64,000 nt of DNA from Salmonella bongori NCTC 12419 (GCF_000252995.1 NC_015761.1:372001-436000), one strand, 5' to 3'; positions 28,651-38,579 are shown, counted from the stretch's first letter. Program-made: numbers and translations. The notes: generated from the letters alone by a model not told the origin.

Positions 28651-28711
28651 TGATTACGACATTGCTGAGATCAAATCCTGCGTATTTGCAGCGCCCTGGG
28701 GAACGCCTGTT

Positions 28712-29257
28712 ATGATGCAACCTCTTTATCTTGTTGGCCCGCGGGGCTGTGGGAAAACGACCATCGGTTTGGCGCTGGCGCAGGCAACCGGTTTCCGGTT
28801 TGCGGATACCGATCGCTGGCTGCAATCCCATGTACAGATGACCGTTGCCGATATCGTCGAAAAAGAGGGCTGGGAAGGGTTTCGCGCCCGAGAAACGGCG
28901 GCTCTGGAAGCGGTAACCGCGCCTTCGACAGTCATTGCGACAGGGGGAGGTATTATTCTTACTGAATATAATCGCCGCTATATGCACCGCGTTGGCGTGG
29001 TGATTTATCTTTGCGCGCCGGTATTGACGCTCGTTAACCGGCTTGAGGCTGAGCCAGACGTTGATTTACGTCCGACCTTAACGGGAAAGCCATTGAGTGA
29101 AGAGGTTCAGGAAGTGCTTGAGCAACGTGACGCGCTGTACCGTGAAACGGCGCATTACATTATTGACGCTACGAAAGCGCCGACCCAGGTGGTGTCCGAA
29201 ATTATGGCTGCGCTGCCGCCATCGACGCAACGGTTACAGGGAGATGTCTATAATTAA
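28712..29257 (+). CDS. aroL: Shikimate kinase II
   Basis: AroL phosphorylates shikimate in the aromatic amino acid pathway and is the high-affinity isoenzyme. The 181-residue product carries the P-loop GPRGCGKTTIG at residues 9-19. The shikimate-binding DTDRW (near 31) and GGG (near 77) are present, as is the lid arginine in RPTLTGKPLS. It is seven residues longer than remembered for E. coli AroL, with the extra tail STQRLQGDVYN. GGGGAA lies ten bases before the ATG. yaiA and aroM follow as in the E. coli aroL-yaiA-aroM unit. Regulation by TyrR and TrpR is indicated by the upstream sites. Confidence 0.96.
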   Translation: MMQPLYLVGPRGCGKTTIGLALAQATGFRFADTDRWLQSHVQMTVADIVEKEGWEGFRARETAALEAVTAPSTVIATGGGIILTEYNRRYMHRVGVVIYLCAPVLTLVNRLEAEPDVDLRPTLTGKPLSEEVQEVLEQRDALYRETAHYIIDATKAPTQVVSEIMAALPPSTQRLQGDVYN

Positions 29258-29283
29258 CGCTCACCCCGAACAAAGGAAATACT

Positions 29284-29475
29284 ATGCCAACCAGACCACC
29301 TTACCCGCGGGAAGCGTATATCGTCACCATTGAAAAAGGCGTGCCGGGCCAGACGGTGACATGGTATCAGCTACGGGCTGACCATCCGAAACCTGATTCG
29401 CTCATTAGCGAGCATCCGACCGCAGAAGAAGCGATGGATGCGAAAAAACGTTATGAAGACCCGGATAAATCATAG
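29284..29475 (+). CDS. yaiA: Small protein YaiA
   Basis: The 63-residue protein matches E. coli YaiA (MPTRPPYPREAYIVTIEKGVPG...). It is hydrophilic, without signal peptide or membrane segment. Its function is unknown. It lies 26 bp after aroL with an AAAGGAAA ribosome site, so it is probably co-transcribed under TyrR control. Confidence 0.93.
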   Translation: MPTRPPYPREAYIVTIEKGVPGQTVTWYQLRADHPKPDSLISEHPTAEEAMDAKKRYEDPDKS

Positions 29476-29728
29476 CGATATGAACGACTCAGAAGGGACT
29501 CTGAGTATTTCTAAATCATATCTCCATCACATTTTTGAAACATTTACACTGACAATTAAAACGGTAAATTAAGCGATAACAATACAATACTGGAATTATT
29601 TGGAATCTTTACACAATGCACTGCGAATCTGCTGCTACGCTTTTTGAGATTTATAGGGCAGGTAGCGCAGTGGTCGTGTAAATATTTGCCCGGGAATTAC
29701 GACGAAGTAATAAGAAGGTGGTAGAAAA
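29476..29728. other. Intergenic region between yaiA and aroM
   Basis: A short dyad ACTCAG (29487-29492) and CTGAGT (29501-29506) followed by ATTTCT may be a weak terminator of the aroL transcript. The rest is A+T-rich, and no gene is seen. Confidence 0.45.
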
Positions 29729-30406
29729 ATGAGTGCGTCGTTGGCAATCCTCACAATCGGCGTTGTGCCAATGAGCGAAGTGTTACCGCTCCTGACGGAA
29801 TACATCGACGAACAACACATTACCCATCACAGCCTGTTGGGTAAAATGAGCCGGGAAGACGTTATGGCGGATTATGCCGTGGAGCCCGGCGACGATCCGC
29901 TCCTGACATTGTTGAATGATAATCAGATAGCCCATGTTTCCCGCCAGAAAGTGGAGCGCGATTTACAAGGTGTCGTCGAAGTGCTGGATAACCAGGGCTA
30001 CGATGTCATTATATTGATGAGTACCGCCGCGATTAAAAGTATGGCCGCCCGCAATTCTATTTTGCTTGAGCCGCTGCGTATTATTCCACCGTTGGTTGCC
30101 TCTATTGTGGATGGACATCAGGTGGGTGTTATTGTGCCAGTGGCGGAGCTTCTGGCGGCTCAGGAGAAAAAATGGCAGGTATTGCAAATGCCGCCAGTTT
30201 ATTCACTGGCGAATCCGGTTCACGGGACGGAGCAACAGCTCATTGATGCCGGACAGGCACTTTTGGATCAAGGTGCGGACGTCATCATGCTTGATTGTCT
30301 GGGGTTTCATCAACGACATCGGGATATCTTGCAGAAAGCGCTGGACGTGCCGGTTTTACTCTCTAATGTTTTGATTGCGCGATTGGCTTCAGAACTCCTT
30401 GTTTAA
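29729..30406 (+). CDS. aroM: AroM family protein
   Basis: The 225-residue protein matches E. coli AroM, a member of a family of unknown activity whose gene belongs to the TyrR regulon with aroL. Its fold resembles aspartate/glutamate racemase-like proteins (MLDCLGFHQRHRDILQKAL near residue 185), but no catalytic role is established. AAGAAGGTGG precedes the ATG. Confidence 0.93.
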   Translation: MSASLAILTIGVVPMSEVLPLLTEYIDEQHITHHSLLGKMSREDVMADYAVEPGDDPLLTLLNDNQIAHVSRQKVERDLQGVVEVLDNQGYDVIILMSTAAIKSMAARNSILLEPLRIIPPLVASIVDGHQVGVIVPVAELLAAQEKKWQVLQMPPVYSLANPVHGTEQQLIDAGQALLDQGADVIMLDCLGFHQRHRDILQKALDVPVLLSNVLIARLASELLV

Positions 30407-30476
30407 TTTTACGTGACAGGCCGAATGCCAGGACTCTATATTGGTTGTTAGTTTAATAACGAGACGGGGCCTGTTT

Positions 30477-30761
30477 ATGCTACAAAGCAACGAATACTTT
30501 TCCGGGAAAGTAAAATCGATTGGATTTACCAGCAGCAGCACCGGCCGGGCCAGTGTCGGTGTGATGGCAGAAGGGGAGTATACCTTTGGCACCGCTGAGC
30601 CTGAGGAAATGACAGTCGTAAGCGGCGCACTGAAGGTCCTGCTGCCAGGGACTGTCGACTGGAAAGTGTACACGGCGGGTGAGGTGTTTAACGTGCCGGG
30701 TCACAGCGAGTTCCATCTCCAGGTTGCTGAGCCTACGTCATATCTGTGCCGCTATTTGTAA
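30477..30761 (+). CDS. ppnP: Pyrimidine/purine nucleoside phosphorylase PpnP (YaiE)
   Basis: PpnP phosphorolyses a broad range of nucleosides to base and ribose-1-phosphate. The 94-residue cupin-fold protein starts at 30477 to match E. coli YaiE (MLQSNEYFSGKVKSIGF); an upstream in-frame ATG at 30441 adds 12 unconserved residues. The segment GEVFNVPGHSEFHLQVAEPTSYLCRYL is the conserved C-terminus. It converges on rdgC. Confidence 0.94.
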   Translation: MLQSNEYFSGKVKSIGFTSSSTGRASVGVMAEGEYTFGTAEPEEMTVVSGALKVLLPGTVDWKVYTAGEVFNVPGHSEFHLQVAEPTSYLCRYL

Positions 30762-30770
30762 TAGAGAGCC

Positions 30771-30788
30771 CCCTCTCCGCGGAGAGGG
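30771..30788. terminator. 18-bp perfect palindrome between ppnP and rdgC
   Basis: CCCTCTCCGCGGAGAGGG is a perfect palindrome placed between two convergent stop codons, a likely shared terminator or mRNA 3'-end stabiliser. CTTCTT follows on the plus strand. Confidence 0.6.
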
Positions 30789-30797
30789 ACCTTCTTA

Positions 30798-31709
30798 TCA
30801 GCGTTGTGCTTCGCCGCCTAATCCTTCCACCAGGTTTTGAATCAGAGCCGCCAGTTCGCCGGTCATCAGAATAAAGTCCGCGTCGAAACGCTGGGCGAAA
30901 TCGTCCCGGTCGATATCTTCATTCTGATCACGCAGTTCATCGCAAAATTTCAGCCGTTTAATAGAGCCGTCGTCGCATATCACGAACTGAATGCGCTGCT
31001 GCCAGTCGAGCGCCAGTTTTGTGACCACTTTACCCGCTTCAATATGTACGGCAATTTCGTCACTGACCAGATCCTGCTTTTTCGCACGGATTACGCCGCC
31101 ATCTTCCAGCATCGCTTTTAATTCGGCTTCATCCAGTAACTGGAAACCCTGCGCGACAGTGCCGGAGCGCACCCATTCGGTGAGCGTCAGCTCAATCGGA
31201 TTTTCCAGCGCCAGCGGGACGACCGGCAGTGAACCGAGACTTTTACGCAGCAGCGCCAGGGTATCCTCTGCTTTTTTCGCGCTGGCGCAGTCAACCATAA
31301 TCAGACCGTTAACGGTATCAATCCACATCATCGTCTGACTAAAGCGGCTGAATGCGCGCGGCAGCAAGGAGTGCAGTACTTCATCTTTCAGGGCGTCTTT
31401 TTCCGTTTTCTTCAGCTTGCGCCCCTGATCAGCTTCCAGTTTCTGGATTTTCGCTTCCAGCGCCTGCTTAATCACCGGCGATGGCAGGATTTTCTCTTCT
31501 TTGCGCGCACAAATAATAATTTGGCCATTGGCGGTGTGCGTTAACGCATCGCTGTGAGCGCCCATCGGCGGAACCCAGCCCATTTTGGCCATATCCTGGC
31601 TACCGCATGGGGTAAACGTCATTGAGGCGAGCTGTTTCTCCATCTCTTCGGCGCGCAACGAGATATCGCGGCTAAGACGGTAAACCATTAAATTTTTGAA
31701 CCACAGCAT
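30798..31709 (-). CDS. rdgC: Recombination-associated protein RdgC
   Basis: RdgC is a nucleoid-associated, ring-shaped dimer that binds double-stranded DNA and limits RecA-driven recombination. The 303-residue product started at MLWFKNLMVYRL equals E. coli RdgC; an in-frame ATG 24 codons upstream (31781) lies inside the divergent promoter region and adds unconserved residues. Conserved segments include GWVPPMG near residue 45 and FDADFILMTGELAALIQ near the C-terminus. It is divergent from mak. Confidence 0.96.
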   Translation of the reverse strand: MLWFKNLMVYRLSRDISLRAEEMEKQLASMTFTPCGSQDMAKMGWVPPMGAHSDALTHTANGQIIICARKEEKILPSPVIKQALEAKIQKLEADQGRKLKKTEKDALKDEVLHSLLPRAFSRFSQTMMWIDTVNGLIMVDCASAKKAEDTLALLRKSLGSLPVVPLALENPIELTLTEWVRSGTVAQGFQLLDEAELKAMLEDGGVIRAKKQDLVSDEIAVHIEAGKVVTKLALDWQQRIQFVICDDGSIKRLKFCDELRDQNEDIDRDDFAQRFDADFILMTGELAALIQNLVEGLGGEAQR

Positions 31710-31833
31710 GATAATTTCCACGGCCTTGTCGTTAAATCCAGACGGTATAGTAACGAATTGTCGGCAGGCTTGCATTGCCAATCAGAACGGTGGGTTCTAC
31801 CCTGTTGATATTCCCAAAAATGAGGAGCGGTAT

Positions 31834-32742
31834 GTGCGTATTGGTATCGATTTAGGCGGCACAAAAACGGAAGTCATTGCGCTGGATGATGCAGGAGAGC
31901 AGCGGTTTCGCCATCGTCTGCCTACGCCGCGGGAGGATTATCAGCAAACGATAGAAACCATTGCTGCGCTGGTCGACATGGCGGAACAGGCGACCGGCCA
32001 GACCGGTAGTGTCGGCATTGGCATTCCTGGGTCTATCTCGCCTTACACTGGTGTTGTAAAAAATGCCAACTCTACGTGGCTTAACGGCCAACCGTTCGAT
32101 AAAGATATGAGCCGTCGCCTGAACCGCGAGGTGCGTTTGGCCAACGATGCCAATTGTCTGGCGGTCTCAGAGGCGGTAGACGGTGCGGCGGCAGGAGCGC
32201 AAACGGTGTTTGCGGTGATTATCGGCACCGGGTGCGGCGCGGGCGTAGCGCTAAATGGCCGGGCGCACATCGGCCGCAACGGTACGGCAGGCGAATGGGG
32301 CCATAATCCGCTGCCGTGGATGGATGAAGACGAGTGGCGTTACCGCGAAGAAATCCCGTGTTATTGCGGTAAACAAGGCTGTATCGAAACCTTTATTTCT
32401 GGTACGGGGTTTACCACGGATTACCAGCGTTTGGGCGGTAAGCAACTAAAAGGTGATGAAATTATTCATCTGGTTAAGGAGCAGGATGCGGTGGCGGAAC
32501 TGGCGTTAAGCCGTTATGAGCGACGGCTGGCGAAAGCGTTAGCCCACGTGGTGAATATTCTTGATCCGGATGTGATTGTGCTGGGTGGAGGCATGAGCAA
32601 CGTTAAACGCCTGTACAGCACGGTGCCTTCATTGATGAAATCGTTTGTTTTTGGCGGCGAATGCGAGACGCCGGTGCGTAAGGCGCAGCATGGCGATTCA
32701 AGCGGCGTGCGCGGCGCGGCCTGGTTATGGCCTCTGGCGTAA
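31834..32742 (+). CDS. mak: Fructokinase (manno(fructo)kinase), ROK family
   Basis: Mak phosphorylates fructose (and mannose) at C6. The 302-residue ROK-family protein has the ATP-binding DLGGTKTEV at the start and the zinc-binding motif CYCGKQGCIETFISG near residue 173. The GTG at 31834 was chosen: GAGGAGCGG lies just upstream and the protein then begins VRIGIDLGGTKTE like E. coli Mak (302 residues). The open frame extends upstream to an ATG at 31696, but that would overlap the rdgC start and add 46 unconserved residues. Confidence 0.93.
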   Translation: MRIGIDLGGTKTEVIALDDAGEQRFRHRLPTPREDYQQTIETIAALVDMAEQATGQTGSVGIGIPGSISPYTGVVKNANSTWLNGQPFDKDMSRRLNREVRLANDANCLAVSEAVDGAAAGAQTVFAVIIGTGCGAGVALNGRAHIGRNGTAGEWGHNPLPWMDEDEWRYREEIPCYCGKQGCIETFISGTGFTTDYQRLGGKQLKGDEIIHLVKEQDAVAELALSRYERRLAKALAHVVNILDPDVIVLGGGMSNVKRLYSTVPSLMKSFVFGGECETPVRKAQHGDSSGVRGAAWLWPLA

Positions 32743-32768
32743 TGTTGTTTACTGGATAAGCGTTGGTG

Positions 32769-33941
32769 TCATTCGGCAACAGGTGCAACGGGGGACCGCT
32801 TGCGCCTGTTGCTACCGTAGGCCAGCAGCGAAGACATGGCGGAAAAGGACAGCAGTGCGGCGGGAAGCGCCACGTAGTTGTACGCTAACCCCAGTGTCAG
32901 CATCAGCCCGCCGCACCAGGCGCCAATCGCGCTGCCAAGATTAAACGCGATTTGCCCTCCCGCCGCGCCCAGCAACTCGCCGCCTTTGGCATTTTGCAGT
33001 AACAAGATTTGCAGCGGAGCAGAGAGCGCAAACAGGCCGGCACAGCAGATAAATGCAAAAGTCAGTGATGCCATTTTGAACTCGCCGAAGAAAAAGAGCG
33101 CTGCCAGAGAGAGGACGATAACGAGGTCAGTCACCGCCGCAATACGTAGCGGGGTATATCTGCCGGAGAGTTTACCGCTTAACAGATTACCCAGCACCAT
33201 CCCCAGCCCGACCAGCATCATAATTAACGTCATCAGTGTTTCCGAAAAACCGGAGATATACAACATAAACGGCTTGATATAGCTGAACCAGGCAAAGACG
33301 CCTGCATTACCGAACATAGTAGCGGCAAAGATGAGCCATGGCGCGAGACTGCGCAAAAAGTGGAATTGTTCACGCAGGCTGTTTTTGGCTTCGTCGCGAA
33401 TATCCGGCACCCAGAAGAAAATGGCGGTAAGGACGGCTATGTTGAAAATTGCGATCAGCAAAAAGGTGTAGCGCCAGCTAAATTCTTGACTCAGGTAAGT
33501 ACCGAACGGGATACCAACCAGATTCGCTACCGTCATCCCGGAAACCATACCCGCGACGGCGGCGGTGACTTTCCCGGGGCGAATAATCTTTGACAGGACG
33601 ATGGCGCCGACGCCAAAAAAGGCACCGTGGGGAAATCCGGAAACCAGCCTGCCGATGGCGAGCATCAGATATGACGATGAAAGGGTAAACATGGCATTGC
33701 CAATCACACACAGAGTGACCAGAAACAGCAGAATAGATTTAAGCGAAAAGCGGTTGGAAAAAAGCGCCATAATAGGGGCGCCCAGCACCACTCCGCAGGC
33801 GTAAAACGAGATCATATGCCCGGCTGCGGGAATGGATATGCCAGCATCGCGCGCCAGTTCCGTCAGAACGCCCATAATGCCAAATTCGGCCATTCCCAGT
33901 CCGAACGTACCCAGCGCCAAAGAAAAAATGACTTTTTTCAT
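32769..33941 (-). CDS. araJ: MFS transporter AraJ
   Basis: AraJ is an inner-membrane major-facilitator protein induced by arabinose in E. coli, with no proven substrate. The 390-residue product has about 12 transmembrane segments (for example FGLGMAEFGIMGVL, GRLVSGFPHGAFFGVGAIVL and LLGAAGGQIAFNLGSAIGAW). The length is close to the E. coli protein. It converges on mak (26 bp between stops). The upstream 156 bp before sbcC on the same strand were not searched for an AraC site with success. Confidence 0.92.
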   Translation of the reverse strand: MKKVIFSLALGTFGLGMAEFGIMGVLTELARDAGISIPAAGHMISFYACGVVLGAPIMALFSNRFSLKSILLFLVTLCVIGNAMFTLSSSYLMLAIGRLVSGFPHGAFFGVGAIVLSKIIRPGKVTAAVAGMVSGMTVANLVGIPFGTYLSQEFSWRYTFLLIAIFNIAVLTAIFFWVPDIRDEAKNSLREQFHFLRSLAPWLIFAATMFGNAGVFAWFSYIKPFMLYISGFSETLMTLIMMLVGLGMVLGNLLSGKLSGRYTPLRIAAVTDLVIVLSLAALFFFGEFKMASLTFAFICCAGLFALSAPLQILLLQNAKGGELLGAAGGQIAFNLGSAIGAWCGGLMLTLGLAYNYVALPAALLSFSAMSSLLAYGSNRRKRSPVAPVAE

Positions 33942-34097
33942 ACCACCTGCCGAAAATAAAGGCGCATACGCCGCGGCTGTGAACCGTCGCAGCCAATCAA
34001 CGTATAGCTTGCGGATAATCGTAAGGTAATACCATTCCTTATCCGCCTTTGTGTATTCATTATTATGCTACGTCACCAGGTGGTGTCGTGCGTGTTG

Positions 34098-37000
34098 CTA
34101 CTCTACTGCAAATGTTTTGTCCAGTTTGCTATAACCAAGACCATTGATTTTTTTCACTTTTATTTGCACTGGAATACGTTCTTTCATGGCTTCCACATGG
34201 CTAATAACGCCTATGGTCTTCCCGGTGGCATTCAGAGCGTCGAGCGCATCCAGCGCGGCGTCCAGTGTTTCGCTATCGAGCGTGCCGAAGCCTTCGTCCA
34301 GGAACAAGGAATCAATGCGCGTTTTATGGCTTACCAAATCGGATAACGCCAGCGCCAACGCCAGGCTGACCAGGAAACTTTCGCCGCCGGAGAGCGTACG
34401 CGTATCGCGTACGGCGTCGGCCTGCCAGGTATCCACGACTTCCAGCTCCAGCGCGTCGCTGGCTTTGCGTTGTAATAAATAACGGCCATGCAGACGGGTG
34501 AGCTGATGATTCGCCAGCCAGACCAGATTATCCAGTGTGAGTCCCTGGGCGAATTTACGAAATTTATCGCCCTCTTTAGAGCCGATAAGCGCATTGAGAT
34601 AACCCCAGTCTTCAACCTGCTGAGAGGCCTTTTCAATGGCCGCCATTAGATTCCGGTGATGCTGCCGGTTATCCACATCCTGTTTAATTTGTTGGCGAAT
34701 TTCTCCCTGACGCGTGGTGGTGTCACGCAGTTGCTGCGCCAGTTGCGTCAGTATCACCGGGATATGCTCCGCGGGACTGGTCGGATCAAGCCCGGCGGGC
34801 GGGTGTTGTTGGTGTAGAGCCAGCGCCTGCGCAGATTGCGCGCTTAACGCCTTCGCTTGTTGTAACTGGCTTTCCAACGCCTGCTGCTGTTTTTCCAGAC
34901 GAGCGATCGTCTCTTCATCCAGCAGAGCCGCCAGAAACGCGGCCTGGTTGTCAAATGGGCTCTTTGTTAGCGCGGCGTCAAAATGCGCTGTCGCTTCAAG
35001 GGCGCGCTGCTGTTCCTGCGACGCTTGCTGCTGTAAGGTGTGTAACTGGCTTTGCAATGATACGCACTCATCATGTACCTGTCGCCAGTTATCCAGCGGC
35101 AGGTCGTCGTCCGGCGTTATGGTATCCGTCTGCGGCAGCGTTTCCAGCAGTGGGGAAAGCCGGTCGATCTGCATTTGTAAATCAGCCAGCTCCGCCTGGC
35201 GTTGCTGCCACATTTTGGCGTCTTCGGCACGTGTGTGCAGCCACAGCGACTCGTCTTCTGGTGCAGGAAAAGGAAGTTTATATCGTGATAACTCGGCCAT
35301 CAGCGCCATCTGACGCTGTGCAATTCGCGCCGTAAACTGGGCTACCTGTCCGGTATGGGCGGCGATTTGCGATTGTAGAGCGTGGCGCTGGCTTAGCTGA
35401 TAGAGTTGCTGTTCATGTTCTTCCGCGGCAGCCAGCCAGCCAGAAAGATCCTCCAGCGGCTGAAGCTGAACGCCCAGCGCGGCGCATAGCGTTTGCCATG
35501 CTTCAGTAAGTGCTTGCTCCTCCTGCAAAAGCGAACGCGCCTCGCTTTCGTCCCGCTGTAATTGTTGTGTTAAGGCGTCTAATTGCCCTCGCAGCGCTGC
35601 ACCTTCTTCCGCCAGAGTGTTGACCTCTTTTTCCAGCGTTTCGCGGCGGGTTTGGTTTACGCTTAATTCCAGATCCCGATAGGCGGCGACGGCAGGGTGC
35701 GTCGTTGATCCGCAAAGGGGACACGGCTGGTCCGGCTGTAAACGCGCCCGCTGGCTTTCCAGATCTTTGATGCGAGTTTCCTGTTCGCAAATTATACGCA
35801 CATCCGCAAGTTCCTGCGCTTTGGCTTTATAACGTTGTCGCTTATCCGTCAGCCGCTGGGTGAAGTGCGCCTGTTCCTGCTGATAACGCGCGATGGCTGC
35901 CTGTAGCAGCGCCTGGCGCTTTTGGTTCGGCGCGATTTGCCCCTGAAGCGCGGCGAGACGCTGGCGTAGCGGACGTTGTCTGGTATGTAATGCTTTGGCT
36001 TCAGCCAGCGTTTGTGGCGTGAGGTTGAGTGTGGTTGGCGGCAGTGTGTCAAGTTGCCGGGTATCGGCTGCCAGTTGCTGTTGCCATTGGCGCAACTGTT
36101 CCCTGTCGCTGGATTGCTGCGTTAATAACGCCCGCCAGCCTGCCAGTTCGCTGTGCCACTCGCGAATACCATCGTGTTCCTCCAGCCATGCTTTTAGCTG
36201 CTGTCCGGCGACCTCCAGCAGTGCGGATTGCCGATGCGCACAGGCGCGGATACGCTGGCGCTGACGAAGCGTGTTTTGTAAGCGAGCGTTTACTTCATTA
36301 ATTTGCTGACGCACCCGCTCAACGGCGATGGTTTGTTCCTGAATGCGTTCCCAGTGTGGGCGCAACTGGCGGGCAGGTTGCGCCAGTGTCAGCGCCGCTA
36401 ACTGGGGCTGCGCTTTTTCGTGTGCCTCTTGTACTGCGTACTGCGTTTGTTGCCGGGCGTGTAACTCAGTCTGCAATTCATTTCTTCTGGTCAGCCAGTG
36501 AAGATGCTGTTGCTGCGTCTGCTGGCGGGCCAGCAGACGTTTCTCTTCGTCAGTAAGCGCCTGCAAACTGACTTCAAGCTGTTGTAATTGTTCTTCTGCC
36601 AGCAGCGATACGCCGTTGGCCTGCGCCTGTAACTTTTCCAGTTCGAGACGGGCGGCTTTGTGTCTCTCAAACACTTGTGCGGAAATCTGCCCGTAAATCT
36701 CAGTGCCCGTCAGTTCCTCCAGCAGCTCCGCGCGCTCTTTCGCTTTGGCGTTAAGAAAGGCGGCGAACTGCCCCTGCGATAACAGCATCGAACGGGTAAA
36801 GCGACCATAGTCCAGCCCGGTCAGGGCGGCGGTCATCTCCAGCTTATCCTTGACCTTATCTGCAAAAATTTTCCCGTCTGAACAGCGCGCCAGCTCTACG
36901 CGCGGGGCTTGTAGATTGCCGTCAGGCTGATTACGGGCGCGATTCTGGCTCCAGAAGGCGCGCCAGGCTTCGCCTTTGACCTCAAATTCCACTTCAGCCA

Positions 37001-37238
37001 GACACTCTGCCGTATCGCGTGTCATTAAATCGTTCTGCGACTGCGATACCGTATTCAGGCGCGGCGTTTCGTGGTACAGCGCCAGGCAGATGGCATCAAG
37101 CAGGGTTGTTTTTCCTGCGCCGGTCGGGCCGGTAATGGCGAATAATCCATTACTGGCAAAAGGTTCGGCGGTAAAGTCGACCTTCCATTCTCCTTTCAGC
37201 GAGTTTAGATTTTTCAGCCGCAAACTGAGAATTTTCAT
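34098..37238 (-). CDS. sbcC: Nuclease SbcCD, ATPase subunit SbcC
   Basis: SbcC is the SMC-like/Rad50-type ATPase of the SbcCD complex that cuts DNA hairpins and double-strand ends. The 1046-residue protein has Walker A GPTGAGKTTLLD near residue 38, long coiled-coil arms, and a zinc-hook CPLCG near residue 510. The ABC signature LSGGESFLVSLALALAL and Walker B LFLDEGFGTLD lie near the C-terminus. Its start codon overlaps the sbcD stop by four bases (ATGA), so the two are translationally coupled. Confidence 0.97.
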   Translation of the reverse strand: MKILSLRLKNLNSLKGEWKVDFTAEPFASNGLFAITGPTGAGKTTLLDAICLALYHETPRLNTVSQSQNDLMTRDTAECLAEVEFEVKGEAWRAFWSQNRARNQPDGNLQAPRVELARCSDGKIFADKVKDKLEMTAALTGLDYGRFTRSMLLSQGQFAAFLNAKAKERAELLEELTGTEIYGQISAQVFERHKAARLELEKLQAQANGVSLLAEEQLQQLEVSLQALTDEEKRLLARQQTQQQHLHWLTRRNELQTELHARQQTQYAVQEAHEKAQPQLAALTLAQPARQLRPHWERIQEQTIAVERVRQQINEVNARLQNTLRQRQRIRACAHRQSALLEVAGQQLKAWLEEHDGIREWHSELAGWRALLTQQSSDREQLRQWQQQLAADTRQLDTLPPTTLNLTPQTLAEAKALHTRQRPLRQRLAALQGQIAPNQKRQALLQAAIARYQQEQAHFTQRLTDKRQRYKAKAQELADVRIICEQETRIKDLESQRARLQPDQPCPLCGSTTHPAVAAYRDLELSVNQTRRETLEKEVNTLAEEGAALRGQLDALTQQLQRDESEARSLLQEEQALTEAWQTLCAALGVQLQPLEDLSGWLAAAEEHEQQLYQLSQRHALQSQIAAHTGQVAQFTARIAQRQMALMAELSRYKLPFPAPEDESLWLHTRAEDAKMWQQRQAELADLQMQIDRLSPLLETLPQTDTITPDDDLPLDNWRQVHDECVSLQSQLHTLQQQASQEQQRALEATAHFDAALTKSPFDNQAAFLAALLDEETIARLEKQQQALESQLQQAKALSAQSAQALALHQQHPPAGLDPTSPAEHIPVILTQLAQQLRDTTTRQGEIRQQIKQDVDNRQHHRNLMAAIEKASQQVEDWGYLNALIGSKEGDKFRKFAQGLTLDNLVWLANHQLTRLHGRYLLQRKASDALELEVVDTWQADAVRDTRTLSGGESFLVSLALALALSDLVSHKTRIDSLFLDEGFGTLDSETLDAALDALDALNATGKTIGVISHVEAMKERIPVQIKVKKINGLGYSKLDKTFAVE

Positions 37239-38437
37239 GCCTCATGCTCCTCGTTCAGCGCGTAGAGCGTGGTGGAAAAGAGCTGATTCAGGCGCTCTCG
37301 TTGCGGAGTGTCTAATGTTTCCAGCGCCAGGCGCCGCGCAAAAACGTCTTCTACACTCAGCTCGCTTAACGTTTCCCGACGTTCGTTCGCCAGGGCGCGT
37401 TCACGCTGCTCGCGGCTACGGCGCACCAGTAACACGTCTACCGGCAGGGACTCCGTTAGTGCCTGAATTTTTCGCTGAATATCATGCAGATAGTTATCGG
37501 TAGTGATTTCAATATCCAGCCAGACGGGAGGTGATTGTTCCACGCCGCGCCATTGCTCAAGCTGTTCAGTAATTGACGCCAGATCGCCTTTTAACACCGC
37601 CAGCGGCTGAGTTACAGGAATGGGCAGACTCTCGGTGCTTTTCCATTTCCCCTCGTCGAACGTCACCAGGTGTACACATTTGCTTTTGCCGCACTCATCA
37701 AAGCTGAGTGCGATGGGGGAGCCGCAATACCGGATATGCTCCGTACCGCCGACACATTGCGCGCGATGAATATGTCCCAATGCGATATAATCCGCTGGCG
37801 GGAAATGCTGTGCCGGAAAGGCATCCAGCGTGCCGATATAAATGTCGCGCACCGCATCGCTTTTACTGGCGCCGACGGTAGTTAAATGCCCTGTCGCAAT
37901 AATTGGCAACGTCCTGTCGCCGCGCAGTTGGCAAGCTTGCTGGTACTGCTGCTGGTAATAATCGGCGATCGCATGAAGAAGCTGTTGCTGTTTTTCGTGG
38001 CCGGACAATCCGGCCTGACTGGTGATAATGTCGCGCGGGCGCAAAAAGGGAATAGGACACAGTACAGCACCAGGCGAGCCATCGCGACAATGAAGGAGTC
38101 GCGGCGCATAGCCCGCGCTGGCGATCACGGTTGTATTGAGAAACGCCAAAATTTCACGCGACTCGTTTAACGTGGCGACGGAGTCATGATTACCGGCCAG
38201 TACCACCAGATGGCAGCCTGTTTGCTGTAAATTGACGACAAACCGGTTATAAAGTTCCCGGGCATAGCTTGGCGGTGAACCGGTATCGAAGATATCGCCT
38301 GCGACGATAATGGCATCCACCTGGTGGGATTGCGCGGTATCCAGCAGCCAGTCCAGAAAAGCCTGATGCTCCGCGGCGCGGCTTTTGCTGTAAAAGTTTT
38401 GTCCCAGATGCCAGTCAGAGGTGTGGAGGATGCGCAT
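37235..38437 (-). CDS. sbcD: Nuclease SbcCD, nuclease subunit SbcD
   Basis: SbcD is the Mre11-type manganese phosphoesterase of SbcCD. The 400-residue product started at MRILHTSDWHLGQ has the five phosphoesterase motifs: DWHLG, GDIFDTGSPPS, GNHDS, GHL and GHIH. An upstream in-frame ATG at 38503 would add 22 unconserved residues and invade the phoB promoter region. It is divergent from phoB and overlaps sbcC by four bases. Confidence 0.97.
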   Translation of the reverse strand: MRILHTSDWHLGQNFYSKSRAAEHQAFLDWLLDTAQSHQVDAIIVAGDIFDTGSPPSYARELYNRFVVNLQQTGCHLVVLAGNHDSVATLNESREILAFLNTTVIASAGYAPRLLHCRDGSPGAVLCPIPFLRPRDIITSQAGLSGHEKQQQLLHAIADYYQQQYQQACQLRGDRTLPIIATGHLTTVGASKSDAVRDIYIGTLDAFPAQHFPPADYIALGHIHRAQCVGGTEHIRYCGSPIALSFDECGKSKCVHLVTFDEGKWKSTESLPIPVTQPLAVLKGDLASITEQLEQWRGVEQSPPVWLDIEITTDNYLHDIQRKIQALTESLPVDVLLVRRSREQRERALANERRETLSELSVEDVFARRLALETLDTPQRERLNQLFSTTLYALNEEHEA

Positions 38438-38579
38438 AACGGTTCCATGCAAAAAAAGCGTGAGCGCGATTATACACGTCATCTCCTCTCTTTTTGGGCG
38501 CAATTTATCGTTTGTACTTTGTCATGAAGTGTTTTAACTGTGTCATAAATCATCAACATGCAGTCAATACCGCTGCTTT

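Noticed and set aside
31696..31833. N-terminal extension of mak from an ATG at 31696
   Set aside because: It would overlap the rdgC start, adds unconserved residues, and the GTG at 31834 has a good ribosome site and gives the family N-terminus.
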